NCBI GenBank assembly: GCA_945868195.1 | Contig: CAMBLP010000039.1 | Coordinates: 1 to 15,456, forward strand | Length of the DNA stretch: 15,456 nt | Source of the DNA: Bordetella parapertussis | GTDB taxonomy: Bacteria > Pseudomonadota > Gammaproteobacteria > Burkholderiales > Burkholderiaceae_B | Direction of reading: 5' to 3' | Part shown: piece after piece, positions 1-6,298 of the stretch | Layout: the number at the start of each line of letters is the position of its first letter | Numbering within the stretch: position 1 is the stretch's first letter | The notes under the pieces: generated by a model | The model's database searches: none | What the model was told of the DNA's origin: nothing | What the model saw: the letters and a program-made list of their open reading frames with translations, nothing else | Made by a program: the position numbers and the translations under genes

Positions 1-2
1 AA

Positions 3-824
3 CGACTCGCCATTCACTTTAGTTTAAATGTTGAGCATTTTGCCTTTGGCGAGGGTCTTGGTAATGATTATGCCGTCCCCCATCCACAGCCCAACTCGCG
101 TAGCTTTGCTTGGCGCGATTACGGCAACAGAGTGGGCGCTTGGCGCCTCCTAGAACTCGCCAACGATCTTAACTTTCCTTATGCCTTGTTGGTCAACACT
201 GAACTCTACGACTATTGCCCGAAGATGATCGAGGCCTTTAGTAAGCGTGGCGATGAGATTGTGGGTCATGGCCGTACGAATGCAGAACGACAAGTCGACA
301 TGAACGTGGAGCAAGAACGCGCCTGTATCCGCGAAGCGGCTCAAACGATCCTAAAACATGAAGGCGTAGCACCTAAAGGTTGGCTTGCACCTTATATTTC
401 ACAAACCGTCGATTCACCGGATTTACTGAAGGAGCAAGGCTTCAAATACATGATGGACTGGCCACTCGACGATCAGCCCGTCTGGTTTCGCACCAAGCAT
501 GGTCGTATCTTAGCGATCCCCTATTCTCATGATCTGAATGATTCGATCGAATGCGTCTCTAGACGCACACCCGCACAATCATTTTGCGATAACATGATTG
601 ATCAGTTTGATGAAATGCTCGAAGAATCGACCAAACGCCCACTGGTCATGAGCGTGGTTTTGCATAGCTTTATCTTGGGCCAGCCTTATCGTCTCAGACA
701 GTTTCGTCGCGTCATGCAACATATTTTGTCGCACCGAGATCAGATCTGGGTTGCTCGCCCAGGCGATATTTATGAGCACATCAATAGCTTGCCTGATGGG
801 GTTGTCCCAGGTAGCGCGGTCTAG
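3..824 (+). CDS. PuuE-like polysaccharide deacetylase family protein (5' truncated by window edge)
   Basis: The reading frame is open from base 3, so the N-terminus lies outside the window; the GTG at 132 is internal. The 273 visible residues have the NodB/CE4 deacetylase fold in its allantoinase (PuuE)-like form. The usual metal-binding 'TFDD' is replaced by LNVE near residues 9-12. Then come GNRVGAWR (about 41-48), the H-containing EIVGHGRTN stretch (about 85-93), the GWLAPY segment, and a late 'VVLHSF' His motif. Family members hydrolyse amide or cyclic-amide bonds (allantoin-like, N-acetyl); the substrate here cannot be read from sequence. It lies 36 bp upstream of a Bug solute receptor in the same direction. 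That suggests, without proving, uptake and hydrolysis of one small organic compound. Cytoplasmic location is likely, but the N-terminus is not visible. Confidence 0.82.
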   Translation, partial: RLAIHFSLNVEHFAFGEGLGNDYAVPHPQPNSRSFAWRDYGNRVGAWRLLELANDLNFPYALLVNTELYDYCPKMIEAFSKRGDEIVGHGRTNAERQVDMNVEQERACIREAAQTILKHEGVAPKGWLAPYISQTVDSPDLLKEQGFKYMMDWPLDDQPVWFRTKHGRILAIPYSHDLNDSIECVSRRTPAQSFCDNMIDQFDEMLEESTKRPLVMSVVLHSFILGQPYRLRQFRRVMQHILSHRDQIWVARPGDIYEHINSLPDGVVPGSAV

Positions 825-860
825 TAATCTTTTCTCATGTCTACATTTCATAGGATTTTC

Positions 861-1856
861 ATGATGCACAATCGCTCAATTTTCAAGACAGTCGCTGGCA
901 TTGCATGCGCGGTGATCATACCTTTCGCCTCTTTTTCTGCGCATGCGCAATCCAACTATCCAGACAAGCCTATCAATTATGTCGTGACCGTGCCTCCCGG
1001 AGGCGCTGCAGACTTTGCAGGTCGCGTGATGGCCGAAGCTTTATCCAAACAAGTGGGGCAACCCGTCGTCATTGAAAACAAAGCCGGTGCGAGCGGAACC
1101 ATCGCGACCGCCTATGTCGCAAAAGCTCCAGCGGATGGCTACACCTTGCTGCAGGGCGCCATTTCAACCCATGGCATCGGGCCTCATTTCTATACCAAAA
1201 CACCCTACGATCCTTTTAAAGACTTTGTTTCATTAGGTGTCGTGGCCGAGTTCCCGCTGGTGCTCGCTGTCAATGCCAACCTCCCTGTTAAAAATCTCGA
1301 GGAACTGATTGCCTTAGCCAAAAAACAAAATGGCAAAATGAGTTTTGCTTCGGCGGGTCCAGGAAGCGCTCCGCACTTGACCGGTGAACTCTTCCTGACT
1401 GAGGCTGGCATCAAGATGCTGCATGTGCCTTACAAGGGCTCTGCTCCCGCCGTCGTGGACGTCGCGAGTGGTCAAGTAGACATCATGTTTGACGGTTTTC
1501 CGTCAATGATGCCCCATATCAAGAGTGGCAAGCTTCGCGCGATCGCTGCGGTCAGCCCAAAGCGTAACGCGTTGGCACCCGACCTGCCCACGTTCGCAGA
1601 ACTTGGTTACCCAAAGATGATTTCTTCACTTTGGTATATGCCCATGGTGCCAGCCAAAACGCCTCAGGCAGTCGTTGACCGTTTAAACCAAGCCCTGACC
1701 AAAGGCCTCAAAGGAACCGATGCTCAGAAAAGACTTGAAAATGGCGGCGCAAACTTAGTCTTTGGCACCCCGGCCGACACACAAGCCTATGCCAAGAATG
1801 AATATGATCGCTGGGGTGCGGTGATCAAAAATGCCGGAATCTCAACAGCGAAATAA
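861..1856 (+). CDS. Bug/TctC family tripartite tricarboxylate transporter substrate-binding protein
   Basis: A periplasmic receptor of about 331 residues. The ATG at 861 is preferred over the upstream ATG at 837 because AGGA at 852-855 sits 5 bases before it; the ATG at 864 is also possible. A Sec signal peptide ends at a typical AHA-QS site. The mature protein begins YPDKPINYVV and has the family landmarks PPGGAADFAGR, ENKAGASGTIA, APADGYTLL, FASAGPGSAPHLTGELF and HVPYKG. Bug proteins bind carboxylates and related small molecules and deliver them to TctA/TctB permeases. No permease genes are in the window, so this is an orphan receptor, as is common in Burkholderiales. The ligand is unknown. 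It lies downstream of the deacetylase-like gene and upstream of the Cys-repeat protein gene (26 bp gap), possibly in one transcript. Confidence 0.93.
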   Translation: MMHNRSIFKTVAGIACAVIIPFASFSAHAQSNYPDKPINYVVTVPPGGAADFAGRVMAEALSKQVGQPVVIENKAGASGTIATAYVAKAPADGYTLLQGAISTHGIGPHFYTKTPYDPFKDFVSLGVVAEFPLVLAVNANLPVKNLEELIALAKKQNGKMSFASAGPGSAPHLTGELFLTEAGIKMLHVPYKGSAPAVVDVASGQVDIMFDGFPSMMPHIKSGKLRAIAAVSPKRNALAPDLPTFAELGYPKMISSLWYMPMVPAKTPQAVVDRLNQALTKGLKGTDAQKRLENGGANLVFGTPADTQAYAKNEYDRWGAVIKNAGISTAK

Positions 1857-1882
1857 TCGATACTCAAGGCGGAACACTGAAT

Positions 1883-2398
1883 ATGAAAATTAAATCCCCC
1901 ATACTTATTCTGTGTTCCATCTGGTTACTAGCATTATTTATTTTTCCAACTGCGCAAGCCCAATCGGGCAATTGCGGTTTTATTCAAAATCCTGATCAGC
2001 AAGCCTACTGCCGCGCCATCAACGGTGGTGGCTCTGGTCAATGCGGCTTTATTCGTGACAACGATCTGCAAGCCCGCTGTCGCGCAGAAACAGGTGGCGG
2101 CTCCGGGCAATGTGGCTTTATCAGAAATCCCGATATGCAAGCAGCCTGTCGGGCTAGTACACAACAACGCAGTGGTTCGTCAGGAAGTAGCGCCTCGGGA
2201 CAATGTGGATTTATTCAGGATCCTGACAGACAGGCTTACTGTCGGGCTACGACAGGTGGCGGTCAAGGCCAGTGCGGCTTTATCCGCAACAATGACCTTC
2301 AGGCGATGTGTCGAGCAGAAACGGGCGGCGGCAGAGGCCAATGCGGCTTTATCCGCGACCCGGACATGCAAGCGGCTTGCCGTGCTAAAGCAAGATAA
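1883..2398 (+). CDS. secreted six-repeat cysteine-pair protein of unknown function
   Basis: A 171-residue protein that I cannot assign to a named family. Residues 1-26 are a Sec signal peptide ending AQA. The rest is six copies of a 23-residue unit with consensus CGFIR-(D/N)-x-D-x-QA-x-CRA followed by a Gly-rich spacer. Cys pairs are at 31/43, 54/66, 77/89, 108/120, 131/143 and 154/166, always C-x11-C. Units 1-3 and 4-6 match in order (NPDQQAY/DPDRQAY, then NDLQA, then PDMQAAC), so a three-unit block was duplicated around a Ser/Gly-rich linker (about residues 92-105). The even Cys pattern in an exported protein suggests one disulfide per unit. The start is supported by an AAGGCGGA ribosome-binding site at 1866-1873. 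Envelope, extracellular or binding roles are all open. Confidence 0.85.
   Translation: MKIKSPILILCSIWLLALFIFPTAQAQSGNCGFIQNPDQQAYCRAINGGGSGQCGFIRDNDLQARCRAETGGGSGQCGFIRNPDMQAACRASTQQRSGSSGSSASGQCGFIQDPDRQAYCRATTGGGQGQCGFIRNNDLQAMCRAETGGGRGQCGFIRDPDMQAACRAKAR
1967..2395 (+). repeat. six tandem 69-bp coding repeats in two triplet blocks
   Basis: Units begin at about 1967, 2036, 2105, 2198, 2267 and 2336. The period is 69 bp inside each block, and the two three-unit blocks are offset by 231 bp. The period is a multiple of three, so unit gain or loss keeps the frame. Synonymous differences between copies show the repeat is not brand new. Confidence 0.85.
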
Positions 2399-2407
2399 AA
2401 AGATAAA

Positions 2408-2686
2408 GAATATCGTTCTGCTCCGGACGGCTATACGCTGTTCTACACGTCCATCGGACACGTAACGAACCCTCTGATTTACAAAGACGCAAAATACGAT
2501 CCCGTCAAAGACTTCACGCCAATTGGACAAGTCTTAGCGGCTCCGAATGTCTTGGTAGTCCCCGCCAACTCAAAATTTAAAACCCTTAAAGATTTGATCG
2601 ATTACGGCAAAGCGAATCCCGGAAAAATCAACTTTGCATCGTCAGGAGTCGGCTCATCGCTGCATCTTTCTGGAGAGCTTTTTTAA
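2408..2686 (+). pseudogene. decayed internal fragment of a second Bug/TctC receptor
   Basis: Conceptual translation of about 91 codons up to the TAA at 2684-2686 gives the middle of a TctC-type receptor: APDGYTLFYTSIGH, YDPVKDFTPIGQV, VLVVPANSKFKTLKDLI, GKINFASSGVGSS and LHLSGELF. There is no signal peptide, no N-terminal domain and no start codon. The usual continuation ELFKQL appears only after dropping one T from the T-run at 2679-2684, and homology then stops at once. The fragment differs clearly from the intact receptor at 861-1856, so it is a remnant of a different paralogue and not a recent copy. It lies in the same frame as the Cys-repeat gene, just after that gene's stop. Confidence 0.82.
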
Positions 2687-2977
2687 ACAACTCTCCCACG
2701 CTCACTACAATGAGCGCGGTCGGTGAGCTCGATCTGTACGAATACACGGCAACCGGCACGCATGACAGGCGCAACCGCCTAACGCAATCAGGCATGGCTC
2801 TACAAATATGATAACGTTCGGGTCGATTTCTTAAAGGGACTGCTTAGACTGATGTCAAATAGTCGCTTTAGTGATTTATTTTCAAAACTGTTGTTCCTAA
2901 ACAAATTTTGTTGTTATTTCGCATTGTTTCAATGTAATTACAACTTGCTTACAGCAAAGTTCAGGCGTAATCTCGCG

Positions 2978-3007
2978 TTGTTCTGGTCATTTTAGTCTTT
3001 TTAAAAT
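2978..3007 (+). promoter_or_regulatory. possible sigma-70 promoter for the rhodopsin gene
   Basis: TTGTTC at 2978-2983 and TAAAAT at 3002-3007 are separated by 18 bases. The -10 box matches the consensus at five of six positions and the -35 box is weak. It lies about 100 bp upstream of the rhodopsin start, and its -10 box falls inside the right arm of the inverted repeat at 2985-3011. By-eye prediction only. Confidence 0.3.
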
Positions 3008-3011
3008 GACC
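2985..3011. promoter_or_regulatory. 10-bp perfect inverted repeat, candidate operator
   Basis: GGTCATTTTA (2985-2994) and TAAAATGACC (3002-3011) are perfect reverse complements around a 7-base centre. No U-tract follows, which argues against an intrinsic terminator. The overlap with a possible -10 box fits a repressor or regulator site, but a transcript hairpin is equally compatible. Confidence 0.4.
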
Positions 3012-3103
3012 TGCCTATTAAGTAATATCACAACTATCGTGTTTGAATAGGCCTTGGAACGCTAGCAATTTTGATTGAAGCATTCCTCTAGGAGATATTC
3101 CAA

Positions 3104-3853
3104 ATGCAACTGACCTTTGGGCAGTACGAGCTAATCTATAACGCCTTTTCTTTTGGTGTCGCGACATTTTTCGCAGCCACCATCTTTTTCTGGCTAGGAC
3201 TTTCGCAGGTTTCACAAAAATATAAAACTGCGCTTGTCATCACCGGTCTTGTAACGTTTATTGCCGGTTACCACTACCTTCGCATTTTCTCAAGCTTTGG
3301 CGAGGCTTACACCGCAGTCGATGGTGTAGTGAAATCAACGGGCGTTGCGTTTAACGTTGCTTATCGTTATGTCGATTGGCTCTTGACTGTTCCACTTCTC
3401 TTGATTGAATTGATTTTGGTGATGGGTTTGTCCCGCTCCGAAACAGTTAGCAAGAGCGTCAGGCTCGGCGGCGCAGCTGCATTGATGATTGTGCTTGGAT
3501 ACCCCGGCGAAGTTTCCGGCGGCATTGACAGCACCCGCTTCATTTGGGGCGCATTGTCGATGATTCCTTTCCTCTACATCGTCATCAACTTGTTCTCAGG
3601 CCTCTCCGAGTCCATTGAAAAGCAACCTGCCGATGTGCGCGGACTGATTAGCTCAGCCCGTTGGGTTGTCATTCTTTCCTGGTCTTTCTACCCAGTCGTT
3701 TACTTCGCTCCTTTTGCGATGGCACTCGACGGCGGTACAGCAACGACTGTGATTGAGGTGGGTTACACCATCGCTGACATCATCGCCAAAGCAGTCTTCG
3801 GCGTGATGATTTTCATGATCGCTGTGCGTAAGTCACAGGGCGCTGCAAACTAA
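3104..3853 (+). CDS. light-driven proton-pumping rhodopsin (proteorhodopsin/xanthorhodopsin group)
   Basis: A 249-residue, seven-helix type 1 rhodopsin of the inner membrane. Key residues can be read directly. The retinal Schiff-base lysine is K229 in helix G (YTIADIIAKAVFG). In helix C, R88, D91 (counter-ion/acceptor), T95 and E102 (proton donor) form the D-T-E pattern of outward proton pumps, in RYVDWLLTVPLLLIE. H57 in helix B (GYHYLRIF) is the usual partner of the acceptor Asp. L99 sits at the spectral-tuning position (PR residue 105), where Leu means green absorption. Helix E has W149-G150, and G150 may be a carotenoid fenestration Gly. The HYLRIF and KQPADVRG stretches resemble the xanthorhodopsin side of the group. 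The start is fixed by AGGAGAT 7 bases upstream. The chromophore genes follow directly. Confidence 0.96.
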   Translation: MQLTFGQYELIYNAFSFGVATFFAATIFFWLGLSQVSQKYKTALVITGLVTFIAGYHYLRIFSSFGEAYTAVDGVVKSTGVAFNVAYRYVDWLLTVPLLLIELILVMGLSRSETVSKSVRLGGAAALMIVLGYPGEVSGGIDSTRFIWGALSMIPFLYIVINLFSGLSESIEKQPADVRGLISSARWVVILSWSFYPVVYFAPFAMALDGGTATTVIEVGYTIADIIAKAVFGVMIFMIAVRKSQGAAN

Positions 3854-3894
3854 GCTAGTCCACTCACCTCTTAACGGTGACTCTGGCACGAACC

Positions 3895-3933
3895 AATCCC
3901 TGGTCAGAACATTTGATCAGGGATTGTTTTTTT
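3895..3933 (+). terminator. intrinsic terminator between rhodopsin and crtE
   Basis: A 12-bp stem (3895-3906 with 3914-3925, one G:T wobble) has a 7-base loop and is followed by G and seven T (3927-3933). It starts 41 bases after the rhodopsin stop. The U-tract ends directly before the crtE ribosome-binding site, so it would cap most rhodopsin transcripts and leave crtE onward dependent on read-through. Confidence 0.85.
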
Positions 3934-3944
3934 AGGATGTGCAA

Positions 3945-4805
3945 ATGAGGTCTAATGCACCGCACGATGACGTAATGATTAACCGTCTATTGCAGGCGAT
4001 GGATGCGTTGATCCATGACAAACTGATACGACCTCACTCAGAAAAACTAAACTCACTCATTCGCTATCACTTTGATAGCAAAGCCAGCCATGCTAGAGCG
4101 CGTCTCGCACTCAGCGCGGGCCTTGCCTTGGAATTGAGTGAAAATATTTGCATCACCCTTGCAGCGAGTTGTGAGTTAATTCACAACGCGTCCTTGCTGC
4201 ATGACGACATTCAAGATGGCGACACCCAGCGTCGCGGCAAAGAAGCGGCCTGGTCGCGCTTTGATCAAAGTACGGCAATGTGCGCGGGTACCTTAATGCT
4301 TTCGGCAGCGTTCGAGACCATTGCGCAGATTGATCAACACACGCAAGGGCTCGTGCTACACCTTCATCAACGCACCGCGGATCTCATCCACGGTCAAACA
4401 CTTGACCTTGCCTTCGCAGCCGAGCCTGTCGATCGTCAAGCTTATATCAATATTGCATCAACTAAGTCTGGCAGTCTCATCGCCCTCCCTCTAGAGCTCG
4501 TCATGATCACATGTAATGAGCTCACCGCTCTCCCCCTTGCCAAACAAGCGGGAGAGTCTTTTGCAATCGCTTATCAGATCGCCGACGACCTCAATGATGT
4601 CGAGGATGATTTAGCGCGCGGCACCTGCAATATCATTCGCGTTTTACAACAACGTGGCGTCGATCGCATTCAGGCTACCCACGAGGCTCTTGAACTCATG
4701 CAGAAACACTTGCGTCTTGCAGAACACTACGCAGCACAATTACCCGCTAATAGCGGAGCATATTTACTGAGCTTGTGCGGAAAACTCAGTGTTGAGGAAG
4801 TATGA
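3945..4805 (+). CDS. crtE: geranylgeranyl diphosphate synthase
   Basis: A trans-isoprenyl diphosphate synthase of about 286 residues. It adds isopentenyl diphosphate to make C20 GGPP, the first committed substrate for carotenoids here. The first Asp-rich motif is LLHDDIQDGD (DDxxD at about 87-91) and the second is IADDLNDVEDD (about 214-218); both bind Mg-diphosphate. GGPP, not FPP, is inferred from the neighbouring phytoene synthase gene. The segment after the second motif (RGTCNIIRVL) departs from the usual GKD/GK-rich loop. ATG 3945 is chosen because AGGA at 3934-3937 is 7 bases upstream; the GTG at 3939 would be too close to it. The stop overlaps the crtI start (ATGA), so translation is probably coupled. 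Cytoplasmic. Confidence 0.93.
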   Translation: MRSNAPHDDVMINRLLQAMDALIHDKLIRPHSEKLNSLIRYHFDSKASHARARLALSAGLALELSENICITLAASCELIHNASLLHDDIQDGDTQRRGKEAAWSRFDQSTAMCAGTLMLSAAFETIAQIDQHTQGLVLHLHQRTADLIHGQTLDLAFAAEPVDRQAYINIASTKSGSLIALPLELVMITCNELTALPLAKQAGESFAIAYQIADDLNDVEDDLARGTCNIIRVLQQRGVDRIQATHEALELMQKHLRLAEHYAAQLPANSGAYLLSLCGKLSVEEV

Positions 4806-6298
4806 GTCATGTTGTAGTTATTGGCGCAGGATTTGGCGGTATGGCTGCCGCGCTGCGCGCGCGCAAAAAAGGATATGAAGTCACCCTAGTCGACCGCTGC
4901 CCTCGCTTAGGTGGTCGTGCACAAGTTTTTGAACGCGCAGGATTCAGGCACGATGCCGGTCCAACTGTATTAACGGCACCGTTTCTCTTTGAAGAACTCT
5001 TTGAGCTTTTCGGCCAGTCACTGCACGATCACGTCAAACTCGTGCCACTCAAACCTTGGTATCGCTTCGAGTTCTCTGACGGCAATCATTTTGACTACGG
5101 CGGCACCCTCGAAGACACGTTAGCTGAAATCAAGCGACTGAGTCCTGACGATGTCGAAGGTTACAAACGTCTGTTAGAGCAATCTCAAAAGCTGTACGAC
5201 ATTGGCTTTACCAAACTGTCCGATCGTCCCTTTCACAGCATGGCTTTCATGTTTGCCCAAATCCCCCATCTTGCGAGATTGGGCGCCTGGCGAACTGTCT
5301 ACCAAATGGTCTGTCGCTATCTAAAGAGTGATTATTTACGCCAAGCTTTTTCTATCCAGCCTTTGCTCGTCGGGGGCAATCCCTTTGACACCACGTCCAT
5401 CTACGGTTTGATTCATTTTCTAGAACAAGCGCATGGCGTGCACTTTGCGATGGGTGGCACCGGTGCCTTGGTCGATGCGCTAGAGAAGCTGATGATCGAA
5501 CAAGGCATCGAGATCAAATTAAACACGACTGTGACCGCATTAAAAAGTCATCATAAAAAGATCGAAAGCGTCGAAATTGAGTACGCAAACGGCCAGCGGG
5601 AAAGCCTGGCGAGTGACTATGTCATCTCCAACACGGATCCCGCCCACCTCTACAAAGACCTCTTACCCAAACAGAATGTCTCATGGTTGGCACGATTCAA
5701 AACAAAGCATTGGCGCAAATCAATGGGTTTGTTTGTATTGTTTTTTGGTACTAAAACCCAGTATCCCACGGTTGCGCACCATACGATCTGGATGGGGCCG
5801 CGTTACAAAGAATTGCTCGATGATATTTTCAATCGTAAAGTGCTCTCGGATGATTTTTCAATCTATCTTCACCGTCCTACTGCGACCGATCCAAGCTTTG
5901 CGCCTGCAGGAGGAGATAGTTTTTATGCCTTAGTACCTGTGCCAAACCTTCAGGCAAACATTGATTGGGAAACAGTAGGTCCTGATCTCGCCAAGCGCGT
6001 GATCGATGCACTTGGAGAACGCACCTTACCCGGCCTGAAAGAAAATATCGTTGATCAGTTTTTCATGACGCCCGTTGACTTTAAGGATCGTTACTTGTCG
6101 CCTGACGGAGCAGGCTTTTCCATATCTCCGATCTTTAGCCAGTCCGCTTGGTTTCGGTTTCATAATCGTGGAGAAGGATCCGACAATTTATTTTTAGTCG
6201 GTGCTGGTACGCACCCGGGTGCGGGCCTTCCCGGCGTTGTCTCCTCCGCTAAGGTGGTCGACAGACTTCTACCTGATGCTGAACTTGGCCATCACTGA
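4802..6298 (+). CDS. crtI: phytoene desaturase (lycopene-forming)
   Basis: A 498-residue FAD-dependent CrtI-type desaturase, the normal length for the family. It opens with the dinucleotide-binding fold VVIGAGFGGMAAALRA (about 4-19), followed by GGRAQVFERAGFRHDAGPT. It ends with the CrtI signature NLFLVGAGTHPGAGLPGVV (about 462-480). The family introduces double bonds into phytoene; bacterial members next to a lycopene cyclase usually carry out all four steps to lycopene at the membrane. The gene overlaps crtE by 4 bp and touches crtB through TGATG. Spheroidene-type or diapo-carotenoid desaturases share the fold, but the crtE-crtB-crtY context makes the phytoene to lycopene reaction the best reading. 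Confidence 0.95.
   Translation: MSHVVVIGAGFGGMAAALRARKKGYEVTLVDRCPRLGGRAQVFERAGFRHDAGPTVLTAPFLFEELFELFGQSLHDHVKLVPLKPWYRFEFSDGNHFDYGGTLEDTLAEIKRLSPDDVEGYKRLLEQSQKLYDIGFTKLSDRPFHSMAFMFAQIPHLARLGAWRTVYQMVCRYLKSDYLRQAFSIQPLLVGGNPFDTTSIYGLIHFLEQAHGVHFAMGGTGALVDALEKLMIEQGIEIKLNTTVTALKSHHKKIESVEIEYANGQRESLASDYVISNTDPAHLYKDLLPKQNVSWLARFKTKHWRKSMGLFVLFFGTKTQYPTVAHHTIWMGPRYKELLDDIFNRKVLSDDFSIYLHRPTATDPSFAPAGGDSFYALVPVPNLQANIDWETVGPDLAKRVIDALGERTLPGLKENIVDQFFMTPVDFKDRYLSPDGAGFSISPIFSQSAWFRFHNRGEGSDNLFLVGAGTHPGAGLPGVVSSAKVVDRLLPDAELGHH

Larger units (their letters stand above)
2687..3103. other. non-coding region upstream of the rhodopsin gene
   Basis: No supportable gene was found in these 417 bases. 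The first part holds two small hairpins (CGCTCA/TGAGCG at 2699-2716 and AGGCG/CGCCT at 2767-2780). The part from about 2860 is AT-rich and contains a 6-bp inverted repeat around 2906 (2900-2912), the palindrome TGTAATTACA at 2933-2942 and a 10-bp inverted repeat at 2985-3011. The rhodopsin ribosome-binding site AGGAGAT is at 3090-3096. This is the likely control region for the light-harvesting cassette. Confidence 0.6.

Noticed and set aside
1883..2398. Tandem repeats as a CRISPR array
   Set aside because: Units are contiguous, protein-coding and 69 bp with codon-level variation; there are no unique spacers.
2025..2465. Overlapping plus-strand frame of 146 codons within the Cys-repeat gene
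   Set aside because: A shadow frame kept open by the repeated 69-bp unit; no ribosome-binding site, signal peptide or family features.
2783..2994. Open frame of about 70 codons containing WLYKYDNVRVDFLKG, which looks protein-like
   Set aside because: It has no suitable start or ribosome-binding site, the rest of the frame is low-complexity AT-rich sequence, and I recognise no family; a short coding relic cannot be excluded.
2985..3011. Reading the inverted repeat as an intrinsic terminator for upstream genes
   Set aside because: The stem is AT-rich and no U-tract follows it (CTGCCTATT).
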